Positions 41,460 to 51,360 of a DNA stretch of 64,000 bases are shown here, piece after piece. The first letter of the stretch is position 1. Each line of letters begins with the position of its first letter. A program made the translations under genes and the position numbers. Origin of the DNA: Inia geoffrensis (lineage: Eukaryota; Chordata; Mammalia; Artiodactyla; Iniidae); assembly GCA_036417435.1 (NCBI GenBank), contig CM070917.1, positions 58,936,436 to 59,000,435 on the forward strand. The letters are read 5' to 3'. Under the pieces are notes generated by a model, which was given only the letters and a program-made list of their open reading frames with translations, did no database searches and was not told the DNA's origin.

Positions 41460-41640
41460 CCCTGGCTCCCTTCCTCTGCCTTGGAAAGGGCCCCATAAAT
41501 TAGATCCCATTCTGAGGCTCAACCTTTAAATATGGATTTGATTTGGATTTTACTGTAAATTCTGAGTCCTTATTAAAAACATGGGTGGAAATTTATCTGC
41601 TGCAAAATGAGATTTGTCTGTTATGTGCAGTGGCAGAAGC
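41460..41640. promoter_or_regulatory. A+T-rich unique patch, possible conserved element
   Basis: CCCATAAATTAGATCCCATT, CCTTTAAATATGGATTTGAT and TATTAAAAACATGGGTGGAA are set in G+C-rich flanks. No repeat match. Regulatory nature is a guess from composition. Confidence 0.25.
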
Positions 41641-42339
41641 CGGGGGCAGATGGGCGCTCCAGACCAACGGGGCAGGACCCGCCTGCCAGTATCCAGAACA
41701 GAAACTCGCAGTGGGCATCACACACTCTTCTATCCGCGACCCTCCCCTTTCTCTCTCCCCTCCCCGTCGCCGCTCTCATTGGATGGCCTGACTCCTTCCA
41801 ACCCTCGGTGCTGTGCGTCACGGTCACTCAGACAGAGCAGAGGGCACAGCTGGCTGTTCCTTCTCCAGATGTTTTTTGGGGTGGGGGAGCAGCTTTGTTC
41901 TGGAGCTGAGAGATGGACAAAGTCTTCTGCTCTGACCTCTGGCCCCTCAGAGGGTGCTCCTAAAACCCGCAGGGGCGAGAGAAGGGGAAAGTCCACACTC
42001 AAGAAGAATGGCTTTGGGCTGGGCCAGTCGCACTTTTTCAAGTACAGGGGAGAGCGTGTGGCTGAAGCGGGGGCTGCCCCACGCGTGTTGGGTCAGGCAT
42101 GAGCGTGTCGTGGCTGTGCAGCTGGCACTTCAGGCTGTTGCCCCCCCCACCTCCCGCAACGATATTAGAATCCATCTGTCTACCCCAGTTCCCACCCTAG
42201 GGGATGGACCCCTGAGCGGCAACATGCGACTTCCCATAAATCATTCCCGAATGAGCGTGCTTCCTGCATCATCCATCACGCTCGTCTCTTGTCTGCTTGT
42301 TTTTAAAAGCTGTTAAACTGGAATCCATCACATGGCACC
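41641..42339. other. Unique DNA with overlapping frames
   Basis: A 162-codon plus frame (41614-42102) and a 103-codon minus frame (41730-42041) overlap. CCCTCCCCGTCGCCGCTCTC near 41759 is a small CpG-containing patch, too small for a CpG island. Confidence 0.4.
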
Positions 42340-42760
42340 CTCGGGGGGCCAAGCCGTAGCAAAGCCTGCCCGCATCAGCAATATTAATGCACACAGAGCT
42401 TTCTAGAGCATCGAGGTAAATGTCTCCCCGGTGGTGGGGAGAGGGAGAGGGTGACTTTATCTAGTTACACCAGAAGCTAATGGGATGTTTCTCTGACACT
42501 TGCAGTTATTACATTTCTGCCACGCATGAGGAAGTCCCGGTGGCTGCTGGGTGGAACAGGTAGTACGCACCTGAACGATGAGGCTGGTGTTCCTCCCTTC
42601 TTGCAGAGGCATCTTATTTGCTTCTCATGCCGGATATTTTAATTTGAAGACTTTAGCTTGAGCCAGCTTTTGAAAGGAAAGATGAGTCTTTCTAGAAATA
42701 CCTGTGGTTGCTCTTCTATTGCTAAATGTATTTGGAAAAGAAGACTTGGGAGAGCGCTGA
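42340..42760. promoter_or_regulatory. A+T-rich unique block, candidate conserved enhancer
   Basis: AGCAATATTAATGCACACAG, TATCTAGTTACACCAGAAGC, TTGCAGTTATTACATTTCTG and GATATTTTAATTTGAAGACT occur without any repeat signature. ATTAATGC and TTATTAC are homeodomain- or POU-type cores. A short G+C-rich link (42420-42445) separates two A+T-rich halves. Confidence 0.35.
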
Positions 42761-42861
42761 GGTCAGCTTTAGTCCTTCCTTCTGAACATTTACTACTAGA
42801 ACAAGTTCTGGGGATGTGCCCATGAGGAAGGGGGAAGAGTCTGGAACCCTCTCCTTATATT

Positions 42862-42930
42862 CATTCTCTCCCTATCTCTCTCTCTCTGTCTCTCTGTCTC
42901 TATTTCTCTCTCTCCCCTTTCCTTTCCTCT
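42862..42930. repeat. (CT)n / (CTGT)n low-complexity run
   Basis: Interrupted CT run (CTATCTCTCTCTCTCTGTCT and onward), ending in CCCTTTCC. Confidence 0.9.
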
Positions 42931-43279
42931 GATTGCGTGGGGAAGGCCTGGACCCTGTTTCTCTGTGGCTGGAAGCTTCCAGCCTCTTTAACATTCACTA
43001 GTGCCGGCTTTGCCTCCAAGAACCCCTCTTCCTGTCCAAGACAGGTGTCACAAACCTCAGTGGCACTGGTGATATGTTGTCCCATCTGCTTTTGGCTTTT
43101 TCGCTATCCTTTTCTTTGCCTCACGTTTGTTGGTTGAAGGATGAAACCGCTTATTGGCACTGGTGTGACATCTTTTTAAAAATAGGAGAACAGGCCAGTA
43201 CTTTTTGTTGGTGACCTTTGAACTCTGGGAGTGAGCAACCCAGGAGGCTGGGCAGGTGACAGAGGGTGCTGTCAGAGCA
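42931..43279. other. Unique DNA, nothing recognised
   Basis: Short plus frame 42937-43137 and minus frame 42900-43085 overlap. No other signal. Confidence 0.4.
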
Positions 43280-43380
43280 CCCCCTCCGCGACGGGGCTGT
43301 CCAATTAGAGCCCATTAGTCACTCAGTGTGTTAAAGCATTAAGAACAATTAAGGGTGAGAAGAGTTCCCAGATGTAGCTT
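43280..43380. promoter_or_regulatory. TAAT/ATTA-rich patch, possible conserved element
   Basis: CTGTCCAATTAGAGCCCATT, AGTCACTCAGTGTGTTAAAG and CATTAAGAACAATTAAGGGT place four homeodomain-type cores within about 70 bases. A CCAAT-like word overlaps the first. Confidence 0.3.
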
Positions 43381-43495
43381 CAGCGCTGGGGCTGGAAGGG
43401 AAGCAATGCTGGCTGCTCCCAGGATGGAAATAGTCTGAGAAGAGTGGCAGGGATCAGCAGCCGTCTCATCAGAGCCCAGGGCTTTGAGATGGGGA

Positions 43496-43498
<3 letters not shown>

Positions 43499-43526
<28 letters not shown>
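43499..43526. repeat. (TG)14 microsatellite
   Basis: A pure TG run of 28 bases just left of an MLT1 element. Confidence 0.97.
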
Positions 43527-43547
43527 CTTCAGATTCAGATGCTCTGT

Positions 43548-44010
43548 GGGAGAGTCCTGGGGCTGTGGCAACAAAGGACCACAGAATGGCGGGCCTTAAA
43601 ACAACAGAGATTTGTTCTCTCACACTTCTGGGGGCTGGAGGTCTGCAGTTAAGGTGCCAGCAGGGCCCGTTCTCTCTCCAGATTCTGTGGTCAGCATTCC
43701 TTGGCTGGCAGACACATCATTCCAGTCTCTGCCTCCGTCACCACGTGACTTCTCCCCTCGGTGTCTGTCTGTCCCTGAGTCTTGACACACCGTGCCCCTC
43801 TGTGTATGTATGTGTATGTCCAAGTTTCCCTCACTTTATGAAGGCTCCGGCTATGGATTAGGGCCGCCCTACTGCAGGAGGACCTCCTCTTAACTTGATC
43901 ACATCTGCAAAGACCCTAAGTCCAAATAAGGTCACAGCCACAGGTACTTGGGGTGAGGATTTCAAGATATCCTTTTGGGGGGACACAATTCTACGTACTG
44001 TATCCGCCAA
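43548..44010 (-). mobile_element. MLT1 LTR, near full length, reverse orientation
   Basis: GGGGCTGTGGCAACAAAGGA, CTTAAAACAACAGAGATTTG, TTCTGGGGGCTGGAGGTCTG, ACTTGATCACATCTGCAAAG and TTTTGGGGGGACACAATTCT follow the MLT1 reverse strand from one end to the other. Solo LTR, no internal sequence. Confidence 0.9.
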
Positions 44011-45734
44011 GACTACTGGGGAGGAAGGTGAGCCCAGACACCTTGAACTCTGCTTGTGCCCTGCCCAGAAGTACCATCATTGGTCATTTGAAAGACAATG
44101 ATAAGAATGTACCCATAGGCCAATTAGGAAGGAAGGCCAGAACCCTCAAGCTATAAGAGGGGCTTCCTGAAAACCCCAACCCAAGGTCATAGGCCCTCTG
44201 TAATTCAAGAGGGGGCAGCAGTGCCGGGTGCTTTTGGCTGAGATCCTTTCTGTGTCATCCCCTTCCCATCAGTCCACTGTTGAGACTGGTCTTGAGAGCG
44301 AACTAAAAGTAAACAGTTCCTGCCGCATGTCTTGGGAGCTGTTTCAGAGCCGGGCCACTGAGGGTCTGCCCGGAGGCTGGGGAGGCCCGAAGGAAGGGAT
44401 GGGAAGGTGAGGGAGAGAGGCCTCGGGGGAAGGAGGTGGCCGGGCACGTAGCAGCGCTGGGGGTTAGAAATGTGGAGGCTCTGAAGCCTGAGGAGTGCAG
44501 CAGGCTACCAGAGGATGAAGTGCGGGAGTGAGAATCCAGGACTGGGGGAGGCCAGTAGAGAAAGGAACAAAGGTACCAGGGGACGAGGGGGAGTGGAGGC
44601 TGCAAACAGCCTGGTACCAGCTGCACTGAAGTCTTCGGATACAAAAGTCCAACGTGGGAGGGGCGTCCTCCTCGGAAAACGCTGTTCGCAGTCACCTTCA
44701 TGTGCACATGGTGCACCTTCCCGTGAGATTACCGGCCATCGGTATCAGGGCCATGTCATCTGGTCCGAGCTGTAAAAGATTATCACCAGCAACAGCAGCA
44801 GGCAGGTGCGTGGAGAGGAGGGAGGGACAAGTTTTTGTGCTTCAACGTGCTATGCTGACACACTTGTGCACGACGCATCACACGCAGTTCCTGTAAAGAA
44901 CTTCGGACTTGAAGGAGAAGTCCTGGACAGAGAGGTGTGAGAAGTTCTACATGGATTTGTACAAATCCACTGATTTGAGATTCAAAATGGGCTACTGGGG
45001 GCCGTGAGGTTTTGTGAGCCGACCTAACCCAGAAGTTGACGTGTGCTTGCTGGTCCCACTGCCGGATGGGCACCAGCCTCGGCCCCTGGATCTGATTCCA
45101 TAGAAGCCTGACTTTGTTCTTCTGCGTTGACGTGGCAGTGAACTCCCCTCAAAGGGCAAACAGATGAGTGGGGGTTTTTATGGATTGGGAGAAAATTATT
45201 TTTTTATCCGATTTGCAAGGATACATTAAGTATTCCCAGGCCTGGTGTTTTCAAAGACATCGGTGTTCTGAGGGGCAAAGAACAGAAAGGGAGTGTCAGC
45301 AAATGCTTCAGGAAGAAAAATTAATTTAGAAGTAGAGGTCGAGACAAGCTTAACTTCAGTGGGGTGTGTGTGTGTGGCGGGGGGGAGAAAACATGGAGGT
45401 GGAACAGAATCCTTTTTCTCTTTTTCCTTGAGGCGGGAGAGGAGGTGACGCATGGACAGATGGTGTTTTGAGTGACCTTGTGTTGCTGAGTGTGGCTGGC
45501 TAACTGCTGGAATTGCAGGAAGCTCGCAGGGTGTGGCCACCTGCAGCTACCAGTGGGGGTTCATCAGGATGCCAGCATCCCGGAAGGACCTGGAAGCAAT
45601 CAGAAGACAAACCCAAGTTCAACAAAGATCAAACAGCACACTCATGAAACAGCCTCACGTGGGAGATGCCCCTGGGCCTGGAGCCTCTAAAGCAGTACTT
45701 GGGGCTTGGATATTGGTCCAGCTGACACATGTTT
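44011..45734. other. Unique DNA with a short GT run
   Basis: A short (GT)8 lies at 45362-45377. Frames up to 137 codons (44303-44716 minus) have no domains. The part 45180-45340 is A+T-richer (GGAGAAAATTATTTTTTTAT) but shows no repeat. Confidence 0.4.
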
Positions 45735-45862
45735 CAGGTATCTTAGCCAAGGTCCTCATCTCTGTTAATCCTCACAATGACCCTATAAGCTAGGTTCCCT
45801 GAGGAAACTGAGCTACAGAGGAATGGTTAGCACAGGGCCATCTAGAATTTGATTCCACTGCT
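45735..45862 (+). mobile_element. MIR SINE fragment
   Basis: CTCTGTTAATCCTCACAATG, ACCCTATAAGCTAGGTTCCC and GAGGAAACTGAGCTACAGAG match MIR closely. Confidence 0.85.
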
Positions 45863-45902
45863 GCTCCCTGGTGACAACGCTGGCTCACGTGTCTCTAGGA
45901 TT

Positions 45903-46228
45903 CAAATCAGAGCTACTCAAAGTGAGGTCCAAGGACCAGTGCCTGCCTGTGAGCTGCTGCCCTGGTCTCTGCAAGATGAGGATGGAAGTATTCATTTAGA
46001 ACCTTTTACAGCCAATGTGAAAGAGCAGTTTTTTGTCCGGTTTTGTGTCTACTGAACCTAATAATAAGAAATTGGGCTTTGTATTTTGTATGCCTTTTTA
46101 TTCCATTCTTCCAGTAATCCCATTTTTATAGCTTTAAAAAACAAAAACCCAAAATGTAGGTCTGCAATAAATTAGAAGTAAAACAGTGAGGTCTTTGACA
46201 CAGAGAGTTTGAGAAGCAGATACAGAGG
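45903..46228. mobile_element. hAT-Charlie-type element, probable
   Basis: The left end CAGAGCTACTCAAAGTGAGG, with CCAAGGACCAG, and the right end GGTCTTTGACACAGAGAGTT, with TGAGAAGC, are imperfect inverted repeats of the CTCAAAGTGTGGTCC type seen in MER5/Charlie relatives. The inside is A+T-rich without coding sequence. No 8-bp target duplication was found, so the ends are approximate. Confidence 0.45.
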
Positions 46229-46337
46229 ATACATAAGTCAGATCACAAAACTGGTGAAATCTGAATAAGTTCTGTGGCTGACTGGTGTACCCAGAGCAGC
46301 ATCCTTGTTTGGGATTGTGGTCATGTGTGAGGGTGCC

Positions 46338-46390
46338 TTCGTTCACTTGGGCTGCCATGACAAAGTGCCCCAGACTGGGTGGTAAAGGCA
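46338..46390 (-). mobile_element. MLT1 LTR terminal fragment
   Basis: CGTTCACTTGGGCTGCCATG, ACAAAGTGCCCCAGACTGGG and TGGTAAAGGCAG match the reverse-strand start of MLT1; the rest of the element is missing. Confidence 0.75.
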
Positions 46391-47221
46391 GGCATTTGCA
46401 GGAGGCATTTTCGCTGAGGCAGGTACCAGCCTTATTTTATTGTCTATGAAGAAATCAATTTGTGTGAGTTTTTCTCGTTTTCTGAGTCTAGAGGAAGGAC
46501 TGGTTATAATTTCTTTAATGTGATGGTACATCCCAGAGGTAGAACATGCACCTGTATGCGGTAGGCTGTGCTCAGGAAGAGGGAGATTAAATGGCTTGTC
46601 TTGGGTGATAGAGAGGACACAGTATTTCACTGGAGGTATGAATTTTTCCTCTGAAGACTCCAAAAGGGCAGGAATATTGAACCTGCACCCCCTGAAAAGA
46701 CTGGGCATCTGTTGCCAGAAGGGGTCCAAGGAAACCTGACATTTCTTTGATGTCTTGTTATCTTAAAAATTCATGCAGATCTTACGTCTCATCCACAATA
46801 TGCTCTTGCTGGTTGTAACATAACAGTACTATTTCTCTAAAATACTTTGGCTGAAACGCTTTAGAAATGCTGTATATGCTTACTCAGCTACCCCCATCTC
46901 ATCACCATGTTTCCTTGAGGGGCTTAAGGTGGTGGGTGGGGGTGGTTCCCTGGTTTGAGAAGCACTTGGTGGGGATGTGGGGGAAGGGATTCTAACGTGA
47001 GGTGCACGTGTATGTTGGTGGGGCGTGGATTGGATTAGATGAATTTTAATACCATCACCTGTGAAATCTGATGAGCCTCTTTATATAATGCTATGACATT
47101 TCATATAGGGGGCCCAGTACCCTAGAGATGAGCTACTGAGTGAAGACACCCCACTCCTAATCACCACCCCACCTCCACCAGCCTGCCAAATTTGCTGGTA
47201 ACAATCTCTACTCTTTCCCCT
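46391..47221. other. Unique DNA, nothing recognised
   Basis: A+T-richer in 46730-46910 (CTTAAAAATTCATGCAGATC). A minus frame of 128 codons (46343-46729) runs into the MLT1 fragment and is not credible. Confidence 0.4.
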
Positions 47222-47360
47222 GTGTGGGTGGGGTGATGTCTCAGATACACCCATGTTGGCCACTGGGTGTAGGTTGTTGTCTCAGACACACCCATGTTGG
47301 CCACTGGGTGTGGGTTGTTGTCTCAGACACACCCATGTTGACAATTGAGGGTGGGGTGAT
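47222..47360. repeat. 41-bp minisatellite, about 3.4 copies
   Basis: Units start at 47238, 47279 and 47320, each beginning GTCTCAGAYACACCCATGTT. They are followed by GGCCACTGGGTG-type text and a GGTTGTT or GGGGTGAT end. A partial unit (GTGTGGGTGGGGTGAT) precedes the first. Units 1 and 2 differ at few sites; unit 3 diverges in its second half. The repeats are contiguous, with no spacers. Confidence 0.93.
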
Positions 47361-47414
47361 CTCTTGGGCTGGTGACATCCGTAGTTAGGATGAAATCCAA
47401 GTGTGTACACATTC

Positions 47415-47540
47415 ACCCTTCAACGTTTATGGAGCACATTAAGGGCAGGAAACAGCCCGGTGCTGTGGGTCCTGAGCTAAGAATAGGATGGTACAGAGAT
47501 TGATAAAATACAGCCTGTGGTTGGCAGGACAACCCACACA
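47415..47540 (-). mobile_element. L2 fragment, diverged
   Basis: CAACGTTTATGGAGCACATT, then AGCCCGGTGCTGTGGGTCCT and AGATTGATAAAATACAGCCT suggest a decayed reverse L2 3' end. Confidence 0.5.
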
Positions 47541-47549
47541 TGTGTGCAA

Positions 47550-47640
47550 AATTCTCACACTGGGCTCTTATTTAATCCTCAGAGCACCCTGTGAGATGTG
47601 CATTTCTGTGGGAGGAGCCCAGGTCTGGAGGTATACCTCA
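47550..47640 (+). mobile_element. MIR SINE fragment
   Basis: TCTTATTTAATCCTCAGAGC and ACCCTGTGAGATGTGCATTT match the MIR middle part (ATTTAATCCTCACAACAACC). Confidence 0.7.
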
Positions 47641-47654
47641 GTACGCAGAGGACC

Positions 47655-47768
47655 TTGAATCTCTCTCCCCCACCACTTCGTGCATCTTCTCCTGTCTCTG
47701 GCCCAGCAAGCTGCCTTCCCCCTTACTTGGAACATTCCTTGGCCCACATTATCACTTCCTGTTGGGAA
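47655..47768 (+). mobile_element. L2 fragment, probable
   Basis: GCAAGCTGCCTTCCCCCTTA, CTTGGAACATTCCTTGGCCC and ATTATCACTTCCTGTTGGGA resemble the L2 internal part (TGGAATGCTCTTCCCCC). Confidence 0.5.
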
Positions 47769-48745
47769 GAGGGGGAACCCACCTGGAAGCCCTGGGACCT
47801 TGAAAGGAACCTGCTTCCTGGGGTCACAGATCCGACTGTGTCCAGCTGTGGGCAGAGGTGGGGAGTCCAGTGTGGTAGGCTCCATGCAGCCCCTAGTGTG
47901 CTTGGGGGAGGATCAGACCCAAAGACCAACATATGCAACAGAGATCTGGGGAGTGCAAGCAGCAGCCCCCTCCTCCCTGCTGGGAGGTCTGAGAGCAAGT
48001 GGTCAGGTCCTCATTGGCAGGACACTGAGACAGGGATGTGGGCACAGTTATCCAGTCAGGGACATGTGGCAGGGCCGGGACTTGACATGGAGTGTGGGCA
48101 CTCCGCTCCAAGCCCATCTCAGCTCAGGCCTGGTCCCCGGGCCTGGAGGGGCTTTGCAGGACAGAAAGGGAGAGTCATGGGGCCTTGGTGCTGCCAAGAG
48201 ATGAGCAGAACCCTGGGCTGGAGCCTGCTCCCCACAGATCCAGACCACCTCACTCTTGCCCAGTGAGAATTAGTCCAGGCTTGGACACTTGTCTCTTCAG
48301 CCACCACTAAACATCAGGGCCCTGGAACAGACCTCTGGGCTGAAAGATCTGGCTAGGTTATTCCTGGGAGGTATGGGGCACCCAGAACCCTTGCTCGGAG
48401 AGAGGTCACCGCTGTAGGTGCCGCAGCCAAATGGAGAAGGAGAGCGCAAAGGAACGTCTGGTCTCTGCAGGCATTCTGTCCAGGTGACCTGACCCCCACT
48501 GTGCAGAGCCAGTGACGCTGTGTCCACCCCCAGGCAGGCAGACGAGAGGCCGTGGGAGCTGGAGCCCAGTCATCCACTGAGGGACTCTTTAACGCCCTTC
48601 CTTGCTGTGGGTCCAAGGCAGGTCCTGGAGAGGCTGTGCAGCCCAGGTGGAGCCTACGGGGAGGCGCTGGCCTCCGTGTGCAAAGGTACCAACCACCTAG
48701 TTATTATCATGCAGGTAGTGTTGCGCTTGGAGAAATTTCGATGTA

Positions 48746-48748
<3 letters not shown>
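47769..48748. other. Unique G+C-rich DNA with a 222-codon frame
   Basis: A plus frame of 222 codons (47598-48266) starts in the MIR, crosses the L2 piece and overlaps a 174-codon plus frame in another phase (47680-48204). Repeat-derived starts argue against a real gene. No domain recognised. Confidence 0.45.
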
Positions 48749-48794
<46 letters not shown>

Positions 48795-48799
48795 ATGTG
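48749..48799. repeat. (GT)n microsatellite, about 25 units
   Basis: A pure GT run from 48749 to 48789, then GCGTGTATGTGC. The longest CA/GT repeat in the window and a likely variable marker. Confidence 0.97.
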
Positions 48800-48994
48800 C
48801 TTGCATGTAAATGTGGGTAGGTGCTGTCCTGATTGATGGCAATTAGCATTTTCTAACGGGAACAGATGTTCGGACTGCCAGGAGGCTGGTACCTAACACC
48901 CACGCCGCCATCTGCTCCCCGGGCGGGCAGGGCTGGAGGAAGTGCCCGGCCCGCGGCCCTGCCGTCCACGCGGTGTGCACTGGTCAGGATTGTG
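48800..48994. other. Unique DNA with a small CpG-rich patch
   Basis: CACGCCGCCATCTGCTCCCC, GGGCGGGCAG and CCCGCGGCCCTGCCGTCCAC (48901-48970) hold several CpGs but cover under 100 bases. GATTGATGGCAATTAGC at 48831 is a homeodomain-type site. Confidence 0.4.
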
Positions 48995-49085
48995 CGAGAT
49001 TGTCTCTGGAGGGAAGAAAAATAATAATAAAGATGTTTTCAGGGTTATAAACAGTTCATACTGTTTATAATGGGATGGTGCTTTC
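48995..49085. promoter_or_regulatory. Palindromic forkhead-like site in an A+T-rich patch
   Basis: TTATAAACAGT at 49045-49055 and ACTGTTTATAA at 49060-49070 form a perfect 11-bp inverted repeat with a TCAT centre. Each arm holds ATAAACA/TGTTTAT, which fits the forkhead core RTAAAYA. AATAATAATAAAG precedes it. It may be a paired forkhead binding site or a cruciform-prone hairpin; nothing shows that it is transcribed. Confidence 0.4.
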
Positions 49086-49384
49086 TCCCTGACAAGCAGC
49101 TCCGGTGTCTACGTGGACAGAACAAAGGGAGGAAAGAAGGGAGGCCACAGTGTTGGCTCTAGAGTCTGGGGGGCTTGGGGGAATGGCCTTGGGAGGCCTC
49201 GACCAGTTGTAGTACGTTGAATCAGTTCTTGGTTCAGTGGATGGAGGTGACGGGTAAGGCGGGTGAGGGAGAGGGAAGTCAGGGAGGGATCCTCTCCCAG
49301 CTTGCTCAGGAATGAAAGACCCTGGGGTCCCCAGGACAGCACGGTCGGTCAGTCGGTCGATGAGGCGGGGGGGCTCGGGGCTGG
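49086..49384. other. Unique DNA, nothing recognised
   Basis: A 159-codon minus frame (49065-49544) starts inside the neighbouring MIR and reads through this segment into the palindrome patch, so it is not credible. GGTCGGTCAGTCGGTCGATG at 49345 is a small tandem run. Confidence 0.4.
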
Positions 49385-49515
49385 GCCACATTCTGCCCTC
49401 CCTCTCACTGACCGGTGGCCTCACCAACTGGCTGAGCCCTGTATTCTTCACCTGTGAAACTGGGGTAGTGATTCCCCTATTCCCCGGGCTTCTGTGAGCG
49501 TGAGGGTGAGTCACA
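49385..49515 (-). mobile_element. MIR SINE
   Basis: CTCACCAACTGGCTGAGCCC, TGTATTCTTCACCTGTGAAA, CTGGGGTAGTGATTCCCCTA and GGGCTTCTGTGAGCGTGAGG follow the MIR reverse strand. Confidence 0.75.
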
Positions 49516-50727
49516 CACAGTGCAGGCTGTGGGCCAGCTGACACTGGCCTGCCTTGTGCTCAGCTGTTCTGGGGGCTGGGGCAGACCCCAGCCTCAGCGT
49601 GCCTGACTCCGAACCCTCCTCCCCTCTAGCTCTAACCAAAATGGCTCCCTACGCTTCCAGAAACATTCTCTTTCTTCATTTCTTTGTTTCTTTCTCCTTG
49701 TTTTTTTGGCTTTTTAAAAACAGTTTGTTTGTTTGCTTGCTATAAAAAGAGTTGCCTCCCCCCCTTCATCCCTCTGTCCTACTCCCTGAGCGAAGTACCC
49801 AGCTTGTGTGGTCCCCCAGCGTCTGCATCAGAGTGGCTTCTCCTGCAGGCAGCTGTCTATGCGGGGATCTGTTACCTGTCTTCCAGCCGCCCTGACATAT
49901 GTACCGGACGTTAATTGGGGGTCCGGCGCCTGGCAGACTCCGCTGTGGGCCAAGGTCCCTGCTCTGCTAAGGCTCACGTGGGCTCCTTCTCTTGTACCCA
50001 CTCTTGGTCTTAGTGGGCGTCTTCCCCAAATCGGCGGGCTCGAGGGAGTGATACATCGGGCAAGCCTGCTCCTTTCTTCTCCAGGCCATTGCTAACATCT
50101 CCCTGCTAATTTGCCCACTGCTTTGGAAGTGCTTTGGAGGAGAGGAAACACACTGGTTTCTGTGGCGGTGAAGGGGGAGTGAAAGTTTCGTAATGTGTCA
50201 CTGTCTTGCAGAGACCCCACTGCAGAGCAGAGGGATGGTGAGTTCTCCTATGCATCCCCATCTGGATTTCCTGGTCTGGGTCCAGTGAAGCCGCAGTAGA
50301 GTCCCTGTAATGGGTGGCTGCCAGGGCCTCAGGGTTAAACCCAGGAGGAATTTGTTTTTGTAGAGCAGCCCTATGAAAATTTGGTGTTACTGATGGTGGC
50401 AGGGATGGCAGTGGTGAGAGCAGTAGCAAAATAAACAGAGAGCCTCCTCCCTGCCGTCTCCCCTCCACCTGGAGTGCGTGTGGGCTGAGTGCCTCCAGAA
50501 GAAGTAGAGGATAGATGATCCCTATGCTCAGACTGGAGAGATTCTGTGGGAGTTTTCAAGATAGCAGCCAATGAGGCAGGTCTTGGCCTCACCTTAGACG
50601 CACAGCCTCCTGCCATCGCCCCCCCGCACAAACCCCGTATATCCCCGTATAACCTGTGTCTGAGCTTTGACTCTGCACTGATGCCCTGCTTCGTCCACTC
50701 CAGAAACCATTTTGAACTCGACATCGG
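49516..50727. other. Unique DNA with a T-rich patch
   Basis: 49676-49750 is a T-rich low-complexity patch (TTCTTTGTTTCTTTCTCCTT) without a recognisable retroelement attached. Frames up to 120 codons (50106-50468 minus) overlap others. No exon or repeat found. Confidence 0.4.
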
Positions 50728-50942
50728 TGCTTCTCAACCTGGGCACTATTGACATGGGGGCGGGATAGACTCTTTTTGGTAGGGACTGTCCTGGACACTG
50801 CAGGATGTAGAGCAGCCTTCCTCACCTCCACCCCTCCACCCACTGTGTGCCCAAGCGCCCCTCCCACCGGGTGTGACGATACTGTCTCCGGACATGGAGC
50901 TGGGGTGGGGGGCACAGTTGCCCCTGCTGAGAACCACTGTTA
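50728..50942 (-). mobile_element. MER20 (hAT-Charlie), near full length
   Basis: TGCTTCTCAACCTGGGCACT, ATTGACATGGGGGCGGGATA, CACTGCAGGATGTAGAGCAG and the end TGAGAACCACTG match the reverse strand of MER20. The ends GCTTCTCAACC and CTGAGAACCACTG are its terminal inverted repeats. MER20 copies have been described as regulatory in uterine cells of placental mammals; nothing here shows such a role for this copy. Confidence 0.85.
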
Positions 50943-50984
50943 ATCTACTTTCAAGTGACTCCATTTCCAGCCCCATTTCTAACA

Positions 50985-51185
50985 TTTGAGGGCTTACTCT
51001 GTACCAGGCACATTATAAGCCTTTCAAATCATTTATTTCATTTATTCTTTGTAACAGCATCATGGGAAGTGGTTGCTACTATTTGTGCCCTACAGAAGAG
51101 AAACCTGAGGTTCAGAGAGGTCTGGGAGCTTACCCAGTCACACAGCTGGTAACCGGTTGAGCTGGGTGAGGTTCCGGCTCAGGTA
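50985..51185 (+). mobile_element. MIR SINE, near full length
   Basis: GGGCTTACTCTGTACCAGGC, GTAACAGCATCATGGGAAGT, AAACCTGAGGTTCAGAGAGG and GTCACACAGCTGGTAACCGG cover most of MIR. Confidence 0.88.
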
Positions 51186-51209
51186 CAACATCCACTCATC
51201 TATGATTAC

Positions 51210-51358
51210 TAATCTGTCTCCATGTGGTGGGCACTGTTCTAGGAGCTTGGGACCCACCGGTGGATAAAGAGGCAGAAATCTCTGCTCTCATAGAATGTGC
51301 ATCCTGGAAAGTGGAGACAAATAATGAACATAATCAGTAAATTATCTGGAATGTTAGC
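51210..51358 (-). mobile_element. L2 3'-end fragment
   Basis: GGTGGGCACTGTTCTAGGAG, GGTGGATAAAGAGGCAGAAA and CTCTCATAGAATGTGCATCC follow the reverse L2 3' end, ending at the MLT1 border. Confidence 0.78.
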
Positions 51359-51360
51359 AA

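Noticed and set aside
47222..47360. Possible CRISPR-like repeat array
   Set aside because: Units are contiguous with a 41-bp period and no spacers, in mammalian DNA; it is a minisatellite.
47598..48266. 222-codon plus-strand frame
   Set aside because: Begins in a MIR and crosses an L2 remnant; a second frame of 174 codons overlaps in another phase.
48901..48970. CpG island promoter
   Set aside because: The CpG-rich patch is under 100 bases, far below island length, with no exon downstream.
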